The notes: generated by a model from the sequence alone, not told the origin. DNA of 64,000 nt from Arthrobacter sp. OVS8 (GCA_028370155.1 CP116670.1:3534001-3598000), one strand, 5' to 3'. Positions 1-11,106 are shown, counted from the first letter of the stretch. Program-made: numbers and translations.

Positions 1-945
1 CTCACGAGGGAGGGCACGGTGGACGATGACAGGCTGCGGCTGATTTTTACCTGCTGCCACCCCGCCCTGGCCACAAACGTGCAGGTGGCGCTGACGCTGC
101 GGCTGCTGGGAGGGCTCACGACGGCGGAAATCGCCCATGCATTCCTGTTGCCGGAAACCACCATGGCCCAGCGTCTGGTCCGGGCCAAAGCGAAGATCCG
201 GGACGCCAGGATTCCGTACCGGGTGCCGCAGGGCGCGGAACTGCCGGCCCGCCTGCCGCCGGTGCTGGCGGTGGTGTACCTGATCTTCAACGAGGGCTAC
301 AGTTCCAGCTCCGGTGGCCCGCTGATCCGGGAGGACCTCTGCCGGGAAGCGGTCAGGCTGGGCCGCCTGCTGGCGGCGCTGATGCCGGACGAACCCGAAG
401 CGACGGGCCTGCTGGCGCTGATGCTGCTGACCGAATCACGCCGCCCCGCGCGGGACTCCAACGGCGGCCTGGTGCTCCTGGCGGACCAGGACCGGCGCTT
501 GTGGGACCGTGCCCTCATCGCCGAAGGCCAGGAGCTGCTGCGTCAATGCCTGCGGCGGAACCGGCCCGGCCCGTACCAGCTCCAGGCTGCGATCAACGCC
601 GTCCACAGCGACGCGTCCGACGCTGCAGCAACGGACTGGCGGCAGATTCTCCGGCTCTATGACCAGCTCCTCGGCGTCGCGCCCGGACCGGTGGTGGCTC
701 TCAACCGGGCAGTCGCGCTGGCCGAACTCGAGGGCCCGGAACCTGCCTTGGCCCTCGTCGACGTGCTCGGGCTGGAGAACTACTACCTGGCCCACGCCGT
801 CCGGGCCGACTTCCTGGTCCGGCTGGGCCGCCGCGCGGAGGCTGCCGCAGCCTACCGTTCCGCGCTGACCCTGGCCGGAAATGACGCGGACAGGACATTC
901 CTGGCGGCCCGCCTGCGGGTGCTCGGGCCGGGCGCGGCCACATGA
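1..945 (+). CDS. ECF sigma factor, DUF6596 type, C-terminal part
   Basis: The frame is open from base 1, so the N-terminus lies outside the window. The visible 314 residues start in the region 2/4 linker (TCCHPAL). They continue through a sigma-70 region 4 helix-turn-helix (LGGLTTAEIAHAFLLPETTMAQRLVRAK region, about residues 35-65). A long TPR-like helical domain follows (VYLIFNEGY, PYQLQAAINAVH, VALNRAVALAE). That long C-terminal domain is typical of ECF42/DUF6596 sigma factors, which often pair with a YCII/DGPF protein that would lie upstream, out of view. The role would be transcription initiation from an unidentified promoter set. Family assignment is solid; target genes are unknown. Confidence 0.85.
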   Translation, partial: LTREGTVDDDRLRLIFTCCHPALATNVQVALTLRLLGGLTTAEIAHAFLLPETTMAQRLVRAKAKIRDARIPYRVPQGAELPARLPPVLAVVYLIFNEGYSSSSGGPLIREDLCREAVRLGRLLAALMPDEPEATGLLALMLLTESRRPARDSNGGLVLLADQDRRLWDRALIAEGQELLRQCLRRNRPGPYQLQAAINAVHSDASDAAATDWRQILRLYDQLLGVAPGPVVALNRAVALAELEGPEPALALVDVLGLENYYLAHAVRADFLVRLGRRAEAAAAYRSALTLAGNDADRTFLAARLRVLGPGAAT

Positions 946-1211
946 CACGGCCTTGTCACCCGGCTTTATGGCCCCGCCAGATGCCCACGCTCTGTGGACA
1001 GGGGAGTTAACGACGAAGGCACCGGCCGTCCGCTGCGGGAAAATGGGGGAAACCCGCTGCAGACCACCGGTGCCGGGCAGACATCCGCATGCCTGCCGCA
1101 TCACTCGCACCCTCAATGAGGTAATAACTACGTTAGTCACCGAGTTTGTGAAGATGCTGACCTGAAGATGGGAGCTGGCTGTGAATCGGGCCGGACTGCA
1201 ATGATGGGGGC

Positions 1212-2045
1212 ATGAGCAACCGAATCGCATTCCTGGGCTGTGGATCAATGAACGAGGCCATCATGGGCGGCCTGATCGCCGGCGGCGCCGACCCGGCGGA
1301 CATTGTCGCCACGGTCCGCCGCGCCGAACGGGCCGACGAACTCGCCAAACGGCATCACGGCATTACGGCCATCGCCGGCGAGGAAGAGCCCGAAAACAAC
1401 AAACAGGCCACCACCGGCGCCGCCGTCGTGATCCTGGGCGTCAAGCCCGTGGGCATCGCGGATCTGGCCCGCGAGATCGGCGATTCGCTGGCCCCTGACG
1501 CGATTGTCATCAGCGTCGCTGCAGCCGTGTCGCTGGAGCAGCTGGAAGCCGCCCTGCCGGCCGGCCAGCCCGTGATCCGGACCATGCCGAACACCCCGGC
1601 AAAGCTGGGCCGCGGCGTCGTGTCCGTGTCGCCGGGCACGCATTGCTCCGCGGCGCAGCTCCAGCTGGCCAAGGACGTCCTGGCTGCCGCGGGCACCGTC
1701 GTCGAAATCCCCGAGTCCCAGGTCGACGCGCTGTCCGCGATCAGCGGCTCGGGCCCGGCATACGCGTTCTACCTGGCCGAAGCAATGGCGGACGCCGGCG
1801 TCGAGCTGGGACTCGACCGGGAACTGTCGCTGCTGATTGCCCGCGAAACCGTCGCCGGGGCGGGCCTCATGCTGGCGGAACCGGGTGCGGATCCAACGGC
1901 ACTGCGCAAAGCCGTCACGAGCCCCAACGGCACCACCGAACGCGCCATCGCCACGTTCGACGAGCGCGGCCTGCCCGCGATCATTGCCGACGGCGCCCGT
2001 GCCGCCGCCGCCCGGGCCGCGGAGATCACCCGGCAGCTCGCCTAG
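1212..2045 (+). CDS. proC: Pyrroline-5-carboxylate reductase
   Basis: 277 residues, the usual family length. It catalyses the last step of proline synthesis, NAD(P)H-dependent reduction of pyrroline-5-carboxylate, in the cytoplasm. An N-terminal Rossmann fold begins at residue 4 with FLGCGSMNEAI. The VILGVKP and RTMPNTPA motifs are present. The family signature SGSGPAYAFYLAEAM sits near residues 176-190. The ATG is preceded by GGGGG, 2 bases upstream. The HhH-GPD gene follows 56 bp downstream on the same strand. No frame break is seen. Confidence 0.96.
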   Translation: MSNRIAFLGCGSMNEAIMGGLIAGGADPADIVATVRRAERADELAKRHHGITAIAGEEEPENNKQATTGAAVVILGVKPVGIADLAREIGDSLAPDAIVISVAAAVSLEQLEAALPAGQPVIRTMPNTPAKLGRGVVSVSPGTHCSAAQLQLAKDVLAAAGTVVEIPESQVDALSAISGSGPAYAFYLAEAMADAGVELGLDRELSLLIARETVAGAGLMLAEPGADPTALRKAVTSPNGTTERAIATFDERGLPAIIADGARAAAARAAEITRQLA

Positions 2046-2101
2046 CCGCAAAGCGGGCGCAACCCATGACGCAGACCGGACCTGGTGGCAGGATAGGACC
2101 C

Positions 2102-2685
2102 ATGGAACTGCACATCACAGGGGATCCCGCGGCGGACAAACTACTCAGCGACGACGCGTTTGCGCTGCTCACCGGCATGCTGCTTGACCAGCAGGTGACC
2201 ATGGAATCGGCTTTTGCCGGTCCCGAAAAGATCCGGACACGCATCGGGTCAATGGCTCCCGCCGCGATCGCCGATTATGATCCCCAAGAGTTCGTCGAGA
2301 TGTTCAAAGAGCGCCCCGCCGTCCACCGGTTCCCCGGATCCATGGCGGCCGCGTCCAGGCCCTTGCCGAGACAGTGCACAGCGACTGGAACGGCGACGCT
2401 ACTGCCATCTGGACGCAGGGTGACCCCGACGGGCAAGAGGTGCTGCGCCGGCTCAAGGCGTTGCCGGGATTCGGCGAGCAAAAGGCGAAGATCTTCCTGG
2501 CGCTGCTGGGAAAGCAGTGTGGGCTCCAAGCTGAAGGCTGGCGCGAGGCCGCCGGCCACTACGGCCAGGAGAACGCCTTCCTGTCCGTCGCCGACATTGT
2601 GGATCCGGAGTCGCTGAGCAAGGTGCGCGCCAGCAAGCAGGCAGCCAAGGCCGCGGCGAAAGCGGCGAAGACCTCCGGGCCCTGA
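2102..2685 (+). CDS. HhH-GPD base-excision repair protein (one frame break)
   Basis: A 194-residue protein when one base is restored. The first half (MELHITGDPAAD, LLDQQVTMESAF) reads from 2102. The second half (LKALPGFGEQKAKIFLALLG) continues in the +1-shifted frame and contains the helix-hairpin-helix of this small endonuclease III-like family. The expected Asp of the GPD motif is not obvious, as is common in actinobacterial short HhH-GPD proteins. The break lies near 2347-2348, where GG should probably read GGG. The likely role is recognition or removal of damaged bases. It is probably co-transcribed with proC. Whether it has glycosylase activity is uncertain. Confidence 0.8.
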
Positions 2686-2761
2686 TCCTGCGGCAGCAAA
2701 GCCGGCGCCGGGAAGCACGCGCCCGATAATGCGCCCTGCGCCGGGGCGCTGGCGGCGCCTC

Positions 2762-3448
2762 CTACGGCCGGGCGGCGAACCGTTCCAGCAGGTCCACGTG
2801 CCCGGAAACAATGAGCATGTCCCGTGAGGACACCTTCGTCTCCGGCCGGGCATAGGTGAAGTCCTCGCCCGGAGACTTGACGCCGACAATCGTGACACCG
2901 TATTTCGACCGGACCTTGGATTCGTCCAGCGTGAAGCCCACGGTTTCACGCGGCGGATACATCTTCACGATCGCGAAGTCGTCGTCGAACTCGATGAAGT
3001 CCAGCATGCGGCCGGAGACCAGGTGCGCGGCGCGGACGCCGGCGTCGGCCTCCGGGTAGATCACGTGGTTGGCGCCGATCCGGGTCAGGATCTTGCCGTG
3101 GGAGGGCGTGATCGCCTTGACCCAGAGGTGCTCGATGCCAAGGTCCACGAGGTTCACGGTGATCAGCACCGAGGATTCGATCGAGGTGCCCACACCGACG
3201 ACGGCGGAGCTGAACTCCTGCGCGCCGAGCTGGCGGAGGGCATCGATGTTGGTGGCGTCGGCCTCGACCACGTGGGTCAGGGTGCTGGACCACTTCTGGA
3301 CCAGGTTCCGGTCGCGTTCGATGGCGAGCACCTCGCGGCCCTGCTTGACCAGCTGCTCGGCCGTGGATGCGCCGAAGCGGCCCAGCCCGATCACCAGCAC
3401 CGGGGCGTTGTGGGCGGGGCGGTTGACGGCGCCTGAGGAACTAGCCAA
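2762..3448 (-). CDS. ktrA: Potassium uptake regulatory subunit, RCK/TrkA type
   Basis: 228 residues with one RCK unit. An N-terminal Rossmann domain (VLVIGLGRFGASTAEQL, residues 17-33; acidic residue at the end of beta-2 in LAIERD) binds ATP/ADP or NAD. A C-terminal TrkA_C domain follows (VGFTLDESKVRSKYGVTIVGVK). A single-RCK protein of this size paired with a KtrB/TrkH pore indicates a Ktr system: KtrA forms a cytoplasmic octameric ring gating potassium entry. It overlaps the end of ktrB by 8 bases, so translation is coupled. An extended Ser-Ser-Gly leader precedes the fold. Confidence 0.93.
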   Translation of the reverse strand: MASSSGAVNRPAHNAPVLVIGLGRFGASTAEQLVKQGREVLAIERDRNLVQKWSSTLTHVVEADATNIDALRQLGAQEFSSAVVGVGTSIESSVLITVNLVDLGIEHLWVKAITPSHGKILTRIGANHVIYPEADAGVRAAHLVSGRMLDFIEFDDDFAIVKMYPPRETVGFTLDESKVRSKYGVTIVGVKSPGEDFTYARPETKVSSRDMLIVSGHVDLLERFAARP

Positions 3449-4871
3449 TGATCGGTCTCTCTTCCGGGTAGTGGTACAGCTGGCTGCGCTGGCGCAGGGC
3501 CAGGGCGGCGGCGAGCGTGACGGTGCCGACGCGCCCGGCGAACATTAGAGCGGTAAGGACGTAAACGCCCGACGGCGGCAGCTCGGCACTCAGGTTGGTG
3601 CTGAGGCCCACCGTGGCGAAGGCGGAAATTGTTTCGAAAAGCACCCGGTCCAGGGACGCCCCACTGATGTGGAGCAGCAGCATGGCCGACACAGCGACGA
3701 GGGTGGCGCCGGCGACGATGACCGAGATGGCCACCCGCATGGTGCCCTCGGGGATGGTGCGGCCGTAGACCTTCACATCGGAGTCGCCGCGGGCCTCGGC
3801 CGCGATCGCCAGGAACATCACCGCGATGGTGGTCACCTTGATGCCGCCCGCCGTCGACGCCGAACCGCCGCCGGCGAACATCAGGGCATCCGATAGCAGC
3901 ATCGTGGTGGATTCCATTTGGTTCTGGTCCACAAGGTTGAAGCCGCCGGAGCGGGTCATTACGGACGCGAAGAGCGAGTGGGTGATCTTGTCCGCCACAG
4001 TCATATCGCCGATGGTCCGCAGGTTGTCCCATTCCATCAGCCCCCACAGCACGGTCCCGCCGACCAGCAGGATCAGCGAGACCTGGATGGTCAGCTTGGT
4101 GTGGAGGTTCCACTTCTTCCAGTTCAAGCCGTTCTGATGCAGCACCATGACCACCGGGAACCCGAGGCTGCCGAGGAATACGCCCACCATCAGCGGGACG
4201 AGGATCCACAAATCGGTCTCGTAGGGGACGATGCCGTCAGAGTGCGGGGTGAAACCGGCGTTGTTGAACGAAGAAATCGCGTAGAACACCCCGTGCCAGA
4301 CGGACTGGCCGAAACTTTCGCCCAGCATCAGGAACCGCGGGATCAGCGCCAGCGCCAGCGCCGCCTCGATCACCACTGACGTCACGATGACAATCCGCAG
4401 CAGGGTACCCACCTCGCCGAGGCGGCCGGCGTTCATGGCTTCCTGGGCGATCAGCTTGCCGCGGACACCCAGCTTCTTGCTCACCATGAGGGCCAGCAGC
4501 GAGGCCAGGGTCAGGGTTCCCAGGCCGCCCACGAAGATGCCGACCAAGATGACGAGCTGGCCGAAGAAGGACCAGTGCACCGCTGTGGACACCACGGTCA
4601 GGCCCGTGACGCAGACCGCCGACACCGCGGTGAACATTGCCTGGTGCAGCGGGGTGAAATCACCCGTGGCGGAAGACACCGGCAGGGACAACAGGGCGGT
4701 GAACACCAGGATCACCATGCCGAACGCGGACAGGGCCAGCCGGGCGGGAGAGGTGTTGGCGATGTTGTCGATGAAGTCGCGAAGGCGTGTGAAGATCCAT
4801 AGGCCTTCCCGCTCCGGAGTGCCGGGGTGCCAGCTGGCCGGGCTCTTGGACCTCGACTGGCTCTGCGTCAT
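3441..4871 (-). CDS. ktrB: Potassium transporter pore subunit, KtrB/TrkH family
   Basis: 476 residues with four membrane-pore-membrane repeats. The first selectivity region is AVCVTGLTVVST, where the Gly of the P-loop is visible. Others are SSFNNAGFTPHSD, TRSGGFNLVD and SAFATVGLSTNLS. These are the TrkH/KtrB filter positions. The protein is an inner-membrane K+ (possibly Na+-coupled) uptake channel. I prefer ATG 4871 over the ATG at 4880, because the AAGGA motif sits about 9 bases before 4871 but directly against 4880. It is divergent from acuC across about 100 bp and forms an operon with ktrA. Confidence 0.93.
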   Translation of the reverse strand: MTQSQSRSKSPASWHPGTPEREGLWIFTRLRDFIDNIANTSPARLALSAFGMVILVFTALLSLPVSSATGDFTPLHQAMFTAVSAVCVTGLTVVSTAVHWSFFGQLVILVGIFVGGLGTLTLASLLALMVSKKLGVRGKLIAQEAMNAGRLGEVGTLLRIVIVTSVVIEAALALALIPRFLMLGESFGQSVWHGVFYAISSFNNAGFTPHSDGIVPYETDLWILVPLMVGVFLGSLGFPVVMVLHQNGLNWKKWNLHTKLTIQVSLILLVGGTVLWGLMEWDNLRTIGDMTVADKITHSLFASVMTRSGGFNLVDQNQMESTTMLLSDALMFAGGGSASTAGGIKVTTIAVMFLAIAAEARGDSDVKVYGRTIPEGTMRVAISVIVAGATLVAVSAMLLLHISGASLDRVLFETISAFATVGLSTNLSAELPPSGVYVLTALMFAGRVGTVTLAAALALRQRSQLYHYPEERPIIG

Positions 4872-4974
4872 GTGTGACATTTCCTTGCTAGAAACTGTTT
4901 CCTTCAGTAGTAAACCACTAAACCCCGCGCAATGACCGGGGAGCGGGCTCCCGGGCTCGGGTAGCCTGTGATTG

Positions 4975-6198
4975 ATGACATTCCTGCCGGGGCTCGCACA
5001 GTCCGCACTGCCAACGACGGTGGTGTGGGACCCTGCCATGACCGCCTACAACTTCGGCCACGGCCACCCGATGGCCCCGGAGCGGATGGAGCTCACCGCG
5101 CGGCTGGCCGGGAGCCTTGGCCTGCTGGACCTGGACCACGTCACGGTCGCGGCCCCGGACGTCGCCAGCGATGAGGAGCTGTGCACGGTCCACAGCCCGG
5201 ACTTCGTCGCCGCGGTGCGGCGCGTGAGCGCGGATCCCGGGACCCCGGACCTGGACCGCGGACTCGGTACCGAGGACGACCCTGCCTTCGCCGGTATGCA
5301 TGAGGCGAGCGCGCGGCTGGCGGGCGGCTCCCTTCTGGCTGCCGCCGCCATCCTGGACGGCACCGCCGTCCGGGCGGTGAACTTCGGCGGGGGCATGCAC
5401 CACGCGGCCCGCGAACGTGCCAGCGGTTTTTGCATTTACAACGACGCGGCCCTCGCCATCCAGCGGCTGCTCGACGGCGGTGTGCAGCGCGTTGTTTATG
5501 TCGACATCGATGCCCATCACGGTGACGGAACCCAGAGCATCTTCTGGGACGATCCGCGGGTGCTGACGATTTCCCTGCACGAAACGGGGCTCACCCTGTT
5601 CCCGGGCACCGGTTATGCCAACGAGATCGGCGGGCCCCATGCCCAGGGCAGCGCCGTGAACGTGGCGCTGCCGGCCGGGACCGGGGACGGCGGCTGGCTC
5701 CGGGCCTTCCACGCGGTGGTGCCGCAGCTCGTCGGGGCCTTCGAGCCGGAGGTCATCGTCAGCCAGCACGGCTGCGACTCCCACCGGCTGGACCCGCTCA
5801 CGCACCTTAACATCAGCGTCGACGGCCAGCGGGAGGCCGCCACCGCCATCGGCAACCTCGCGGCCCGCTACTGCGACAACCGCTGGATCTCCACCGGCGG
5901 CGGGGGCTACAACGTGGTCACCGTGGTGCCGCGGGCCTGGAGCCACCTGATCGCCATCGCGGCCGGACGCCCCGTGCCGCTGCGCACGCCGGTGCCGGAG
6001 GACTGGCGCAGCTACGTGAAGGAGAAGTACGGGGCCAAATACGGTGTGGCCCCACCGGAGATGATGGGCGACGACGTCGACCTCTGGTGGCGCTCGTGGG
6101 AAGTCGGTTTTGATCCGAACGACGAAGTGGACAGGACGGTCATGGCCACCCGCAAGGAAGTCTTCCCGCTCTACGGGCTGGATCCCTGGTTCGACTAG
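4975..6198 (+). CDS. acuC: Acetoin utilization protein AcuC, histone-deacetylase fold
   Basis: About 407 residues of the arginase/deacetylase superfamily. Visible motifs are YNFGHGHPMAPERM near the start, GGGMHHA with the His pair, YVDIDAHHGDGTQ (zinc-binding Asp and His), QHGCDSHRLDPLTHLN and GGGGYNV. All class I/II HDAC zinc and proton-relay positions appear intact. AcuC homologues deacetylate acetyl-CoA synthetase and other proteins, so a role in acetate metabolism is plausible; this is inference. TTG 4972 and ATG 4975 are adjacent starts. ATG is chosen. Confidence 0.93.
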   Translation: MTFLPGLAQSALPTTVVWDPAMTAYNFGHGHPMAPERMELTARLAGSLGLLDLDHVTVAAPDVASDEELCTVHSPDFVAAVRRVSADPGTPDLDRGLGTEDDPAFAGMHEASARLAGGSLLAAAAILDGTAVRAVNFGGGMHHAARERASGFCIYNDAALAIQRLLDGGVQRVVYVDIDAHHGDGTQSIFWDDPRVLTISLHETGLTLFPGTGYANEIGGPHAQGSAVNVALPAGTGDGGWLRAFHAVVPQLVGAFEPEVIVSQHGCDSHRLDPLTHLNISVDGQREAATAIGNLAARYCDNRWISTGGGGYNVVTVVPRAWSHLIAIAAGRPVPLRTPVPEDWRSYVKEKYGAKYGVAPPEMMGDDVDLWWRSWEVGFDPNDEVDRTVMATRKEVFPLYGLDPWFD

Positions 6199-6215
6199 CC
6201 TGCCGGCAGCTGCGG

Positions 6216-6725
6216 CTAACCAGCGGACGGCTGGGAACTGGGCTTCTCGGTCTGGAACACGACCCCCGCTGCACCAATGATCCAGCCCAGCAGCGACAGC
6301 GAGAACGCCCCGATCAAGTCAGTGGAGGCGGTGCCCTTCACGAGCCACACGCCGAGCACCAGCATCCCGATCACGAGGTACACCATCAACGCCGTGATGA
6401 CCCGGCCGGAAAGCTTTGTGGTGATCCCGCCGGCGTCGAAGATCCCTTCGCTGGCTTGGCCGGCGGACTTCCCGCCGCCGGCCTGTTCCTCCCGGCGGAC
6501 CTCGGCCATGGTGAAGCCGAGCGCTGAGGCAGTCAGCGAACTCAGCGACGTGGACAGTGCCCCGGCGGCACACACGACGGCGCCGTTCAGCTTGGGCGCG
6601 GTGCCCGGGATCTCCGGGATGAACACCCAGACCTGGATCAGCACGTTGCCCCAGACGATCACGAAGAGGGCCAGGAACACGGCAGCGATGATGTTGAACA
6701 GCTGTTTCCGGAAGAAGTCGCCCAT
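6216..6725 (-). CDS. Small membrane protein of unknown function
   Basis: 169 residues starting MGDFFRKQLFN. At least four hydrophobic segments are visible: about residues 9-32 (IIAAVFLALFVIVWG), 44-63 (GAVVCAAGALSTS), 108-130 (ALMVYLVIGMLVLGVWLV) and 138-158 (IGAFSLSLLGWIIGAAG). A hydrophilic stretch rich in Glu, Gly and Lys lies between the second and third. I do not recognise the family. It converges on acuC with a 17-bp gap and is divergent from the ArsR gene, so the two may share a regulatory region. Confidence 0.75.
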   Translation of the reverse strand: MGDFFRKQLFNIIAAVFLALFVIVWGNVLIQVWVFIPEIPGTAPKLNGAVVCAAGALSTSLSSLTASALGFTMAEVRREEQAGGGKSAGQASEGIFDAGGITTKLSGRVITALMVYLVIGMLVLGVWLVKGTASTDLIGAFSLSLLGWIIGAAGVVFQTEKPSSQPSAG

Positions 6726-6887
6726 GGTCGTGCACTCCTCTGCGTCGGCAGGCTGCGGCCTCACCCGCCGGGCAGGCGGTGGGTCCGTTCTAGCACCGTG
6801 CCGGGCACAGGGGCAATGCCCGGCACATGCGGCGGGGGCCGCAATTAGTGGATGCCATCCGGCGTATATGTCGCTAGTGTGGAGGGC

Positions 6888-7466
6888 ATGGTGACAGACG
6901 ACGTATTTGCCGTCATTGCTGAGGCAACCCGGCGTGACATTCTGGTATCCCTCCGCAAGGGGGACAAAGCAGTGGGGGAGCTGGTCCAGGAGCTCGAGGC
7001 CAGCCAGCCCACCATTTCCAAACATCTGAAGGTACTCCGCGAAGCGGACCTGGTGAGCATGCGCGCCCAGGGCCAGAAACGCTACTACACGCTCAATCCC
7101 AAGCCGCTGGCCGGGATCGCCAGCTGGCTGGAAACGTTCGACGTCGCCAGCGCCGCCTCGGTACCAGCACAGCCACCCGCGCAGGGACCGTCATCTGCGC
7201 CGTCACCGGCGCGAACGCCCGATCACCGGCTTCAGCCCGTCCCGGACACCCTGGCCGCAGCCGCCACCGCTGCTCCGGCCCAGCAACCTGCCGCCGCGCT
7301 CGCCGGCCGGGCCGCCGGCAGCCCGCTGAGTCCCGCCGTCGTTCTCCCTGTGGGGACGGCCGGCGAAGATAAAATGCCGCAGCAGATCGGCCGGACCGTC
7401 GGCCGGGCGGCCACCAAAGCCGCTGACCTCCTGGCCAACCTCCCGAAGTTCGGACGCAAGAAGTAA
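6888..7466 (+). CDS. ArsR-family winged-helix regulator with long disordered tail
   Basis: 192 residues. Residues 1-85 form an ArsR/SmtB winged helix (VFAVIAEATRRDILVSLRKG, SQPTISKHLKVLREADLV, YYTLNP). There is no obvious CxC metal site, so a metal sensor is not implied. The remaining 100 residues are Ala/Pro-rich and end KFGRKK, which is unusual for the family. ATG 6888 is chosen over 6852 because GGAGGG lies just upstream. The likely target is its own region or the divergent membrane protein gene; this is inference. Confidence 0.85.
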   Translation: MVTDDVFAVIAEATRRDILVSLRKGDKAVGELVQELEASQPTISKHLKVLREADLVSMRAQGQKRYYTLNPKPLAGIASWLETFDVASAASVPAQPPAQGPSSAPSPARTPDHRLQPVPDTLAAAATAAPAQQPAAALAGRAAGSPLSPAVVLPVGTAGEDKMPQQIGRTVGRAATKAADLLANLPKFGRKK

Positions 7467-7605
7467 CCCTGCCCGTTTGTGGCCCGCACCACGCCGTTCC
7501 TGTCACACGGCGCGATTAGCGGCGCCCGAATGGATATCCCCTCCGGCCCGGTGCAACCATGGAAAGGCTTGTTTGGTGCGCCCGATGAGGGGCGCTGAAG
7601 TTTAG

Positions 7606-8950
<1,345 letters not shown>

Positions 8951-8952
8951 GG

Positions 8953-10281
8953 CTACTTCTTGAGGATCCGCACGTGGTCCGGGGTGAGCTCCGAGATCCG
9001 GCTGACGCCCAGCAGGGCCATGGTGCGGAGCATGTCCTTTTCCAGGATTTCGATGGCCCGGTCCACGCCGGCGCGTCCGCCGGCCATCAGCCCGTAAAGG
9101 TAGGCGCGGCCGATCAGCGTGAAGTCGGCGCCGAGGGCCAGCGCGGCGATGATGTCCGCGCCGCTCATGATGCCGGTGTCCAGGATGACCGCCGCGTCGC
9201 TGTTGTCCGCCTTGAGCGCCGCCGAGACGTCCGGAAGCAGGTGGAACGGGATCGGCGCCCGGTCCAACTGGCGGCCGCCATGGTTGGACACCACGACGCC
9301 GTCGGCCCCGTGGTCCACCACCCTGCGGGCGTCCTCGACGGTCTGGATGCCCTTGACCACAAGCTTGCCCTTCCACGTTTCGCGCAGCCAGTCCAGGTCA
9401 TCGAAAGTCAGTGTGGGGTCGAACATCGAGTTGATGAGGTCCGCGACGGTCCCGGTGTAGCGGGACAGCGACGCGAAGGTCAGCGGCTCGTGGGTAAGGA
9501 AGTTGAACCACCAGGCCGGCCGGTAGGACGCGTCCAGTACCGTCTTGATCGTCAGCGCCGGCGGGATGGTCATGCCGTTGCGGACGTCGCGCAGCCGGGC
9601 CCCGGCGACGGCGGTGTCCACGGTGACCATGAGGGTGTCGTTGCCGGCCCTGGCGGCGCGCTCGATCAGTTCCAGCGAACGGTCGCGGTCCGTCCACAGG
9701 TAGAGCTGGAACCAGTTCCGGCCGTCGGGTGCGGCGGCGGCCACGTCCTCGATGGAGGCCGTGCCCATGGTGGAGAGGGTGTAGGGGATGCCGGCGGCGG
9801 CGGCGGCCTGGGACCCGGCGTATTCGCCCTCGGACTGCATCATCCGGGTGAAGCCGGTGGGTGCGATGCCGACCGGCAGCCGGGACGGCTTGCCGAGGAT
9901 CTGCGTCCCGAGGTCCACGCGGGAGACGTCGCGCAGGATGCCCGGGCGGAACTCGATGTCCAGGAACGCCTCGCGGGCACGGCGGAGCGTGATTTCCGCT
10001 TCGGCGGCGCCGTCGGTGTAGTCGAACGGAGCCTGCGGCGTGCGCCGTTTGGCCATGTCCCTGAGGTCCCAGATGGTGCTGGCGCGCCGGAGCCTGGCGG
10101 CGCGGCTGAACTCGGGCTTCTTGAACTGCATCAGCGGGGCGAGGTCCGCATACTTGGGGACGCGGCGCTTGAGGGCTGCCGGGATGCTTCCCGGGGCGGC
10201 AGCGGCGAAGGGCCTGCCCGTGCCGGTATCTGCGGGTTTCGTGGGCGCCTCGGGGTTGCCGGGTTCGATCGTCTGCGTCAT
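8953..10281 (-). CDS. lldD: FMN-dependent L-lactate dehydrogenase (alpha-hydroxy-acid oxidase family)
   Basis: 442 residues, intact. It is a TIM-barrel flavoprotein: [23 protein letters not shown], a substrate- and FMN-binding [11 protein letters not shown] with the catalytic His, and [19 protein letters not shown]. The C-terminal [23 protein letters not shown] is typical. An N-terminal extension of about 50 residues (rich in Pro, Lys, Ala) resembles LldD2-type proteins of actinobacteria. It oxidises L-lactate to pyruvate and passes electrons to the quinone pool. It is divergent from the GntR/FadR gene, with two perfect operators between them. Confidence 0.92.
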   Translation of the reverse strand: MTQTIEPGNPEAPTKPADTGTGRPFAAAAPGSIPAALKRRVPKYADLAPLMQFKKPEFSRAARLRRASTIWDLRDMAKRRTPQAPFDYTDGAAEAEITLRRAREAFLDIEFRPGILRDVSRVDLGTQILGKPSRLPVGIAPTGFTRMMQSEGEYAGSQAAAAAGIPYTLSTMGTASIEDVAAAAPDGRNWFQLYLWTDRDRSLELIERAARAGNDTLMVTVDTAVAGARLRDVRNGMTIPPALTIKTVLDASYRPAWWFNFLTHEPLTFASLSRYTGTVADLINSMFDPTLTFDDLDWLRETWKGKLVVKGIQTVEDARRVVDHGADGVVVSNHGGRQLDRAPIPFHLLPDVSAALKADNSDAAVILDTGIMSGADIIAALALGADFTLIGRAYLYGLMAGGRAGVDRAIEILEKDMLRTMALLGVSRISELTPDHVRILKK

Positions 10282-10360
10282 TGCTGCCTCCGGGCAGGTC
10301 TGGTGTTCCTGAATGTCGGGACCCGCCGGACGGAAAACCTAAGTCTCCGCCGCCGGGGAA

Positions 10361-10375
10361 TGTGGTCCAACCACA
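10361..10375. promoter_or_regulatory. Operator 1 for the FadR/GntR lactate regulator
   Basis: A perfect inverted repeat, TGTGGT-CCA-ACCACA. It is identical to a second copy 24 bp further on and lies in the lldD/regulator divergent promoter. The TGGT-N-ACCA core is the classic FadR-subfamily (LldR, PdhR) operator shape. Confidence 0.85.
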
Positions 10376-10384
10376 GTCTAGGCG

Positions 10385-10399
10385 TGTGGTCCAACCACA
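10385..10399. promoter_or_regulatory. Operator 2 for the FadR/GntR lactate regulator
   Basis: A second copy of TGTGGT-CCA-ACCACA, centre to centre 24 bp from the first (just over two helical turns). It ends 17 bp before the regulator start codon, so it can give autoregulation as well as control of lldD. Confidence 0.85.
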
Positions 10400-10416
10400 T
10401 CAAGTAATATGAGCGC

Positions 10417-11106
10417 ATGCGTACGCACCAGCTTGTCCTGCAGTGGATCGAGGGCCAGCTTTCCAGCGGCCGCCTGGCCCTTGGCGGGCGGCTCCCGGCC
10501 GAGCGCTCGCTCGCCGAACAGCTCCAGGTCTCCCGCACGTCCGTCCGCGAGGCCATCCGCGTCCTGGAGGCCATGGGGGTGCTCCGTGCCGGGGTGGGTT
10601 CGGGCCCGGATGCGGGGACCGTCGTCATCGCCGATCCCACCGCGGCACTGGGCTCGGCGCTCCGGCTGCACGTCGCCACTTCCCATCTGCCTGTCCGGGA
10701 CATCGTGGAGACGCGCGTGCTGCTGGAGTCCTGGGCGGCTTCCCGGGCGCGGCCGGAATCACCCGCCCTGGCCGAGGCGGCCCGGTTGCTGGAGCAAATG
10801 GACGGCTGCGCCGAGACGGAGGAATTCCTTGCCCTCGACGTCCGTTTCCACCTGGCCCTCGCGGACGCCGCGGGCAACGCCGTCGTCAGCGCCATGATGG
10901 GCTCCCTCCGCGAAGCCATCCAGGAATACGCCGGGCGCCTCACCGGAAACCTCCCGGACTGGGACGCCACTGCCACACGGCTCCGGGCGGAACACCGGGG
11001 CATCCTGGCGGCCATCACCGATCACGACGGCGGCCGCGCGGCGCAGCTGGTGGCGGACCATATCGAGGGCTACTACGCGGAAGCCGGGCTGGGTTCCGGG
11101 GCCTGA
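10417..11106 (+). CDS. FadR/GntR-family regulator, probable lactate-responsive repressor
   Basis: 229 residues. The N-terminal winged HTH is RTHQLVLQWIEGQLSSGRL to GGRLPAERSLAEQLQVSRTSVREAIRVLEAMGVL (residues 2-60). The FCD ligand domain follows, with metal-binding positions in ETRVLLESWAA, DVRFHLALADAAGN and AEHRGILAAI. The divergent lldD gene and the two shared operators make lactate the likely effector. The family and operators are seen in the sequence; the ligand is inferred. Confidence 0.9.
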   Translation: MRTHQLVLQWIEGQLSSGRLALGGRLPAERSLAEQLQVSRTSVREAIRVLEAMGVLRAGVGSGPDAGTVVIADPTAALGSALRLHVATSHLPVRDIVETRVLLESWAASRARPESPALAEAARLLEQMDGCAETEEFLALDVRFHLALADAAGNAVVSAMMGSLREAIQEYAGRLTGNLPDWDATATRLRAEHRGILAAITDHDGGRAAQLVADHIEGYYAEAGLGSGA

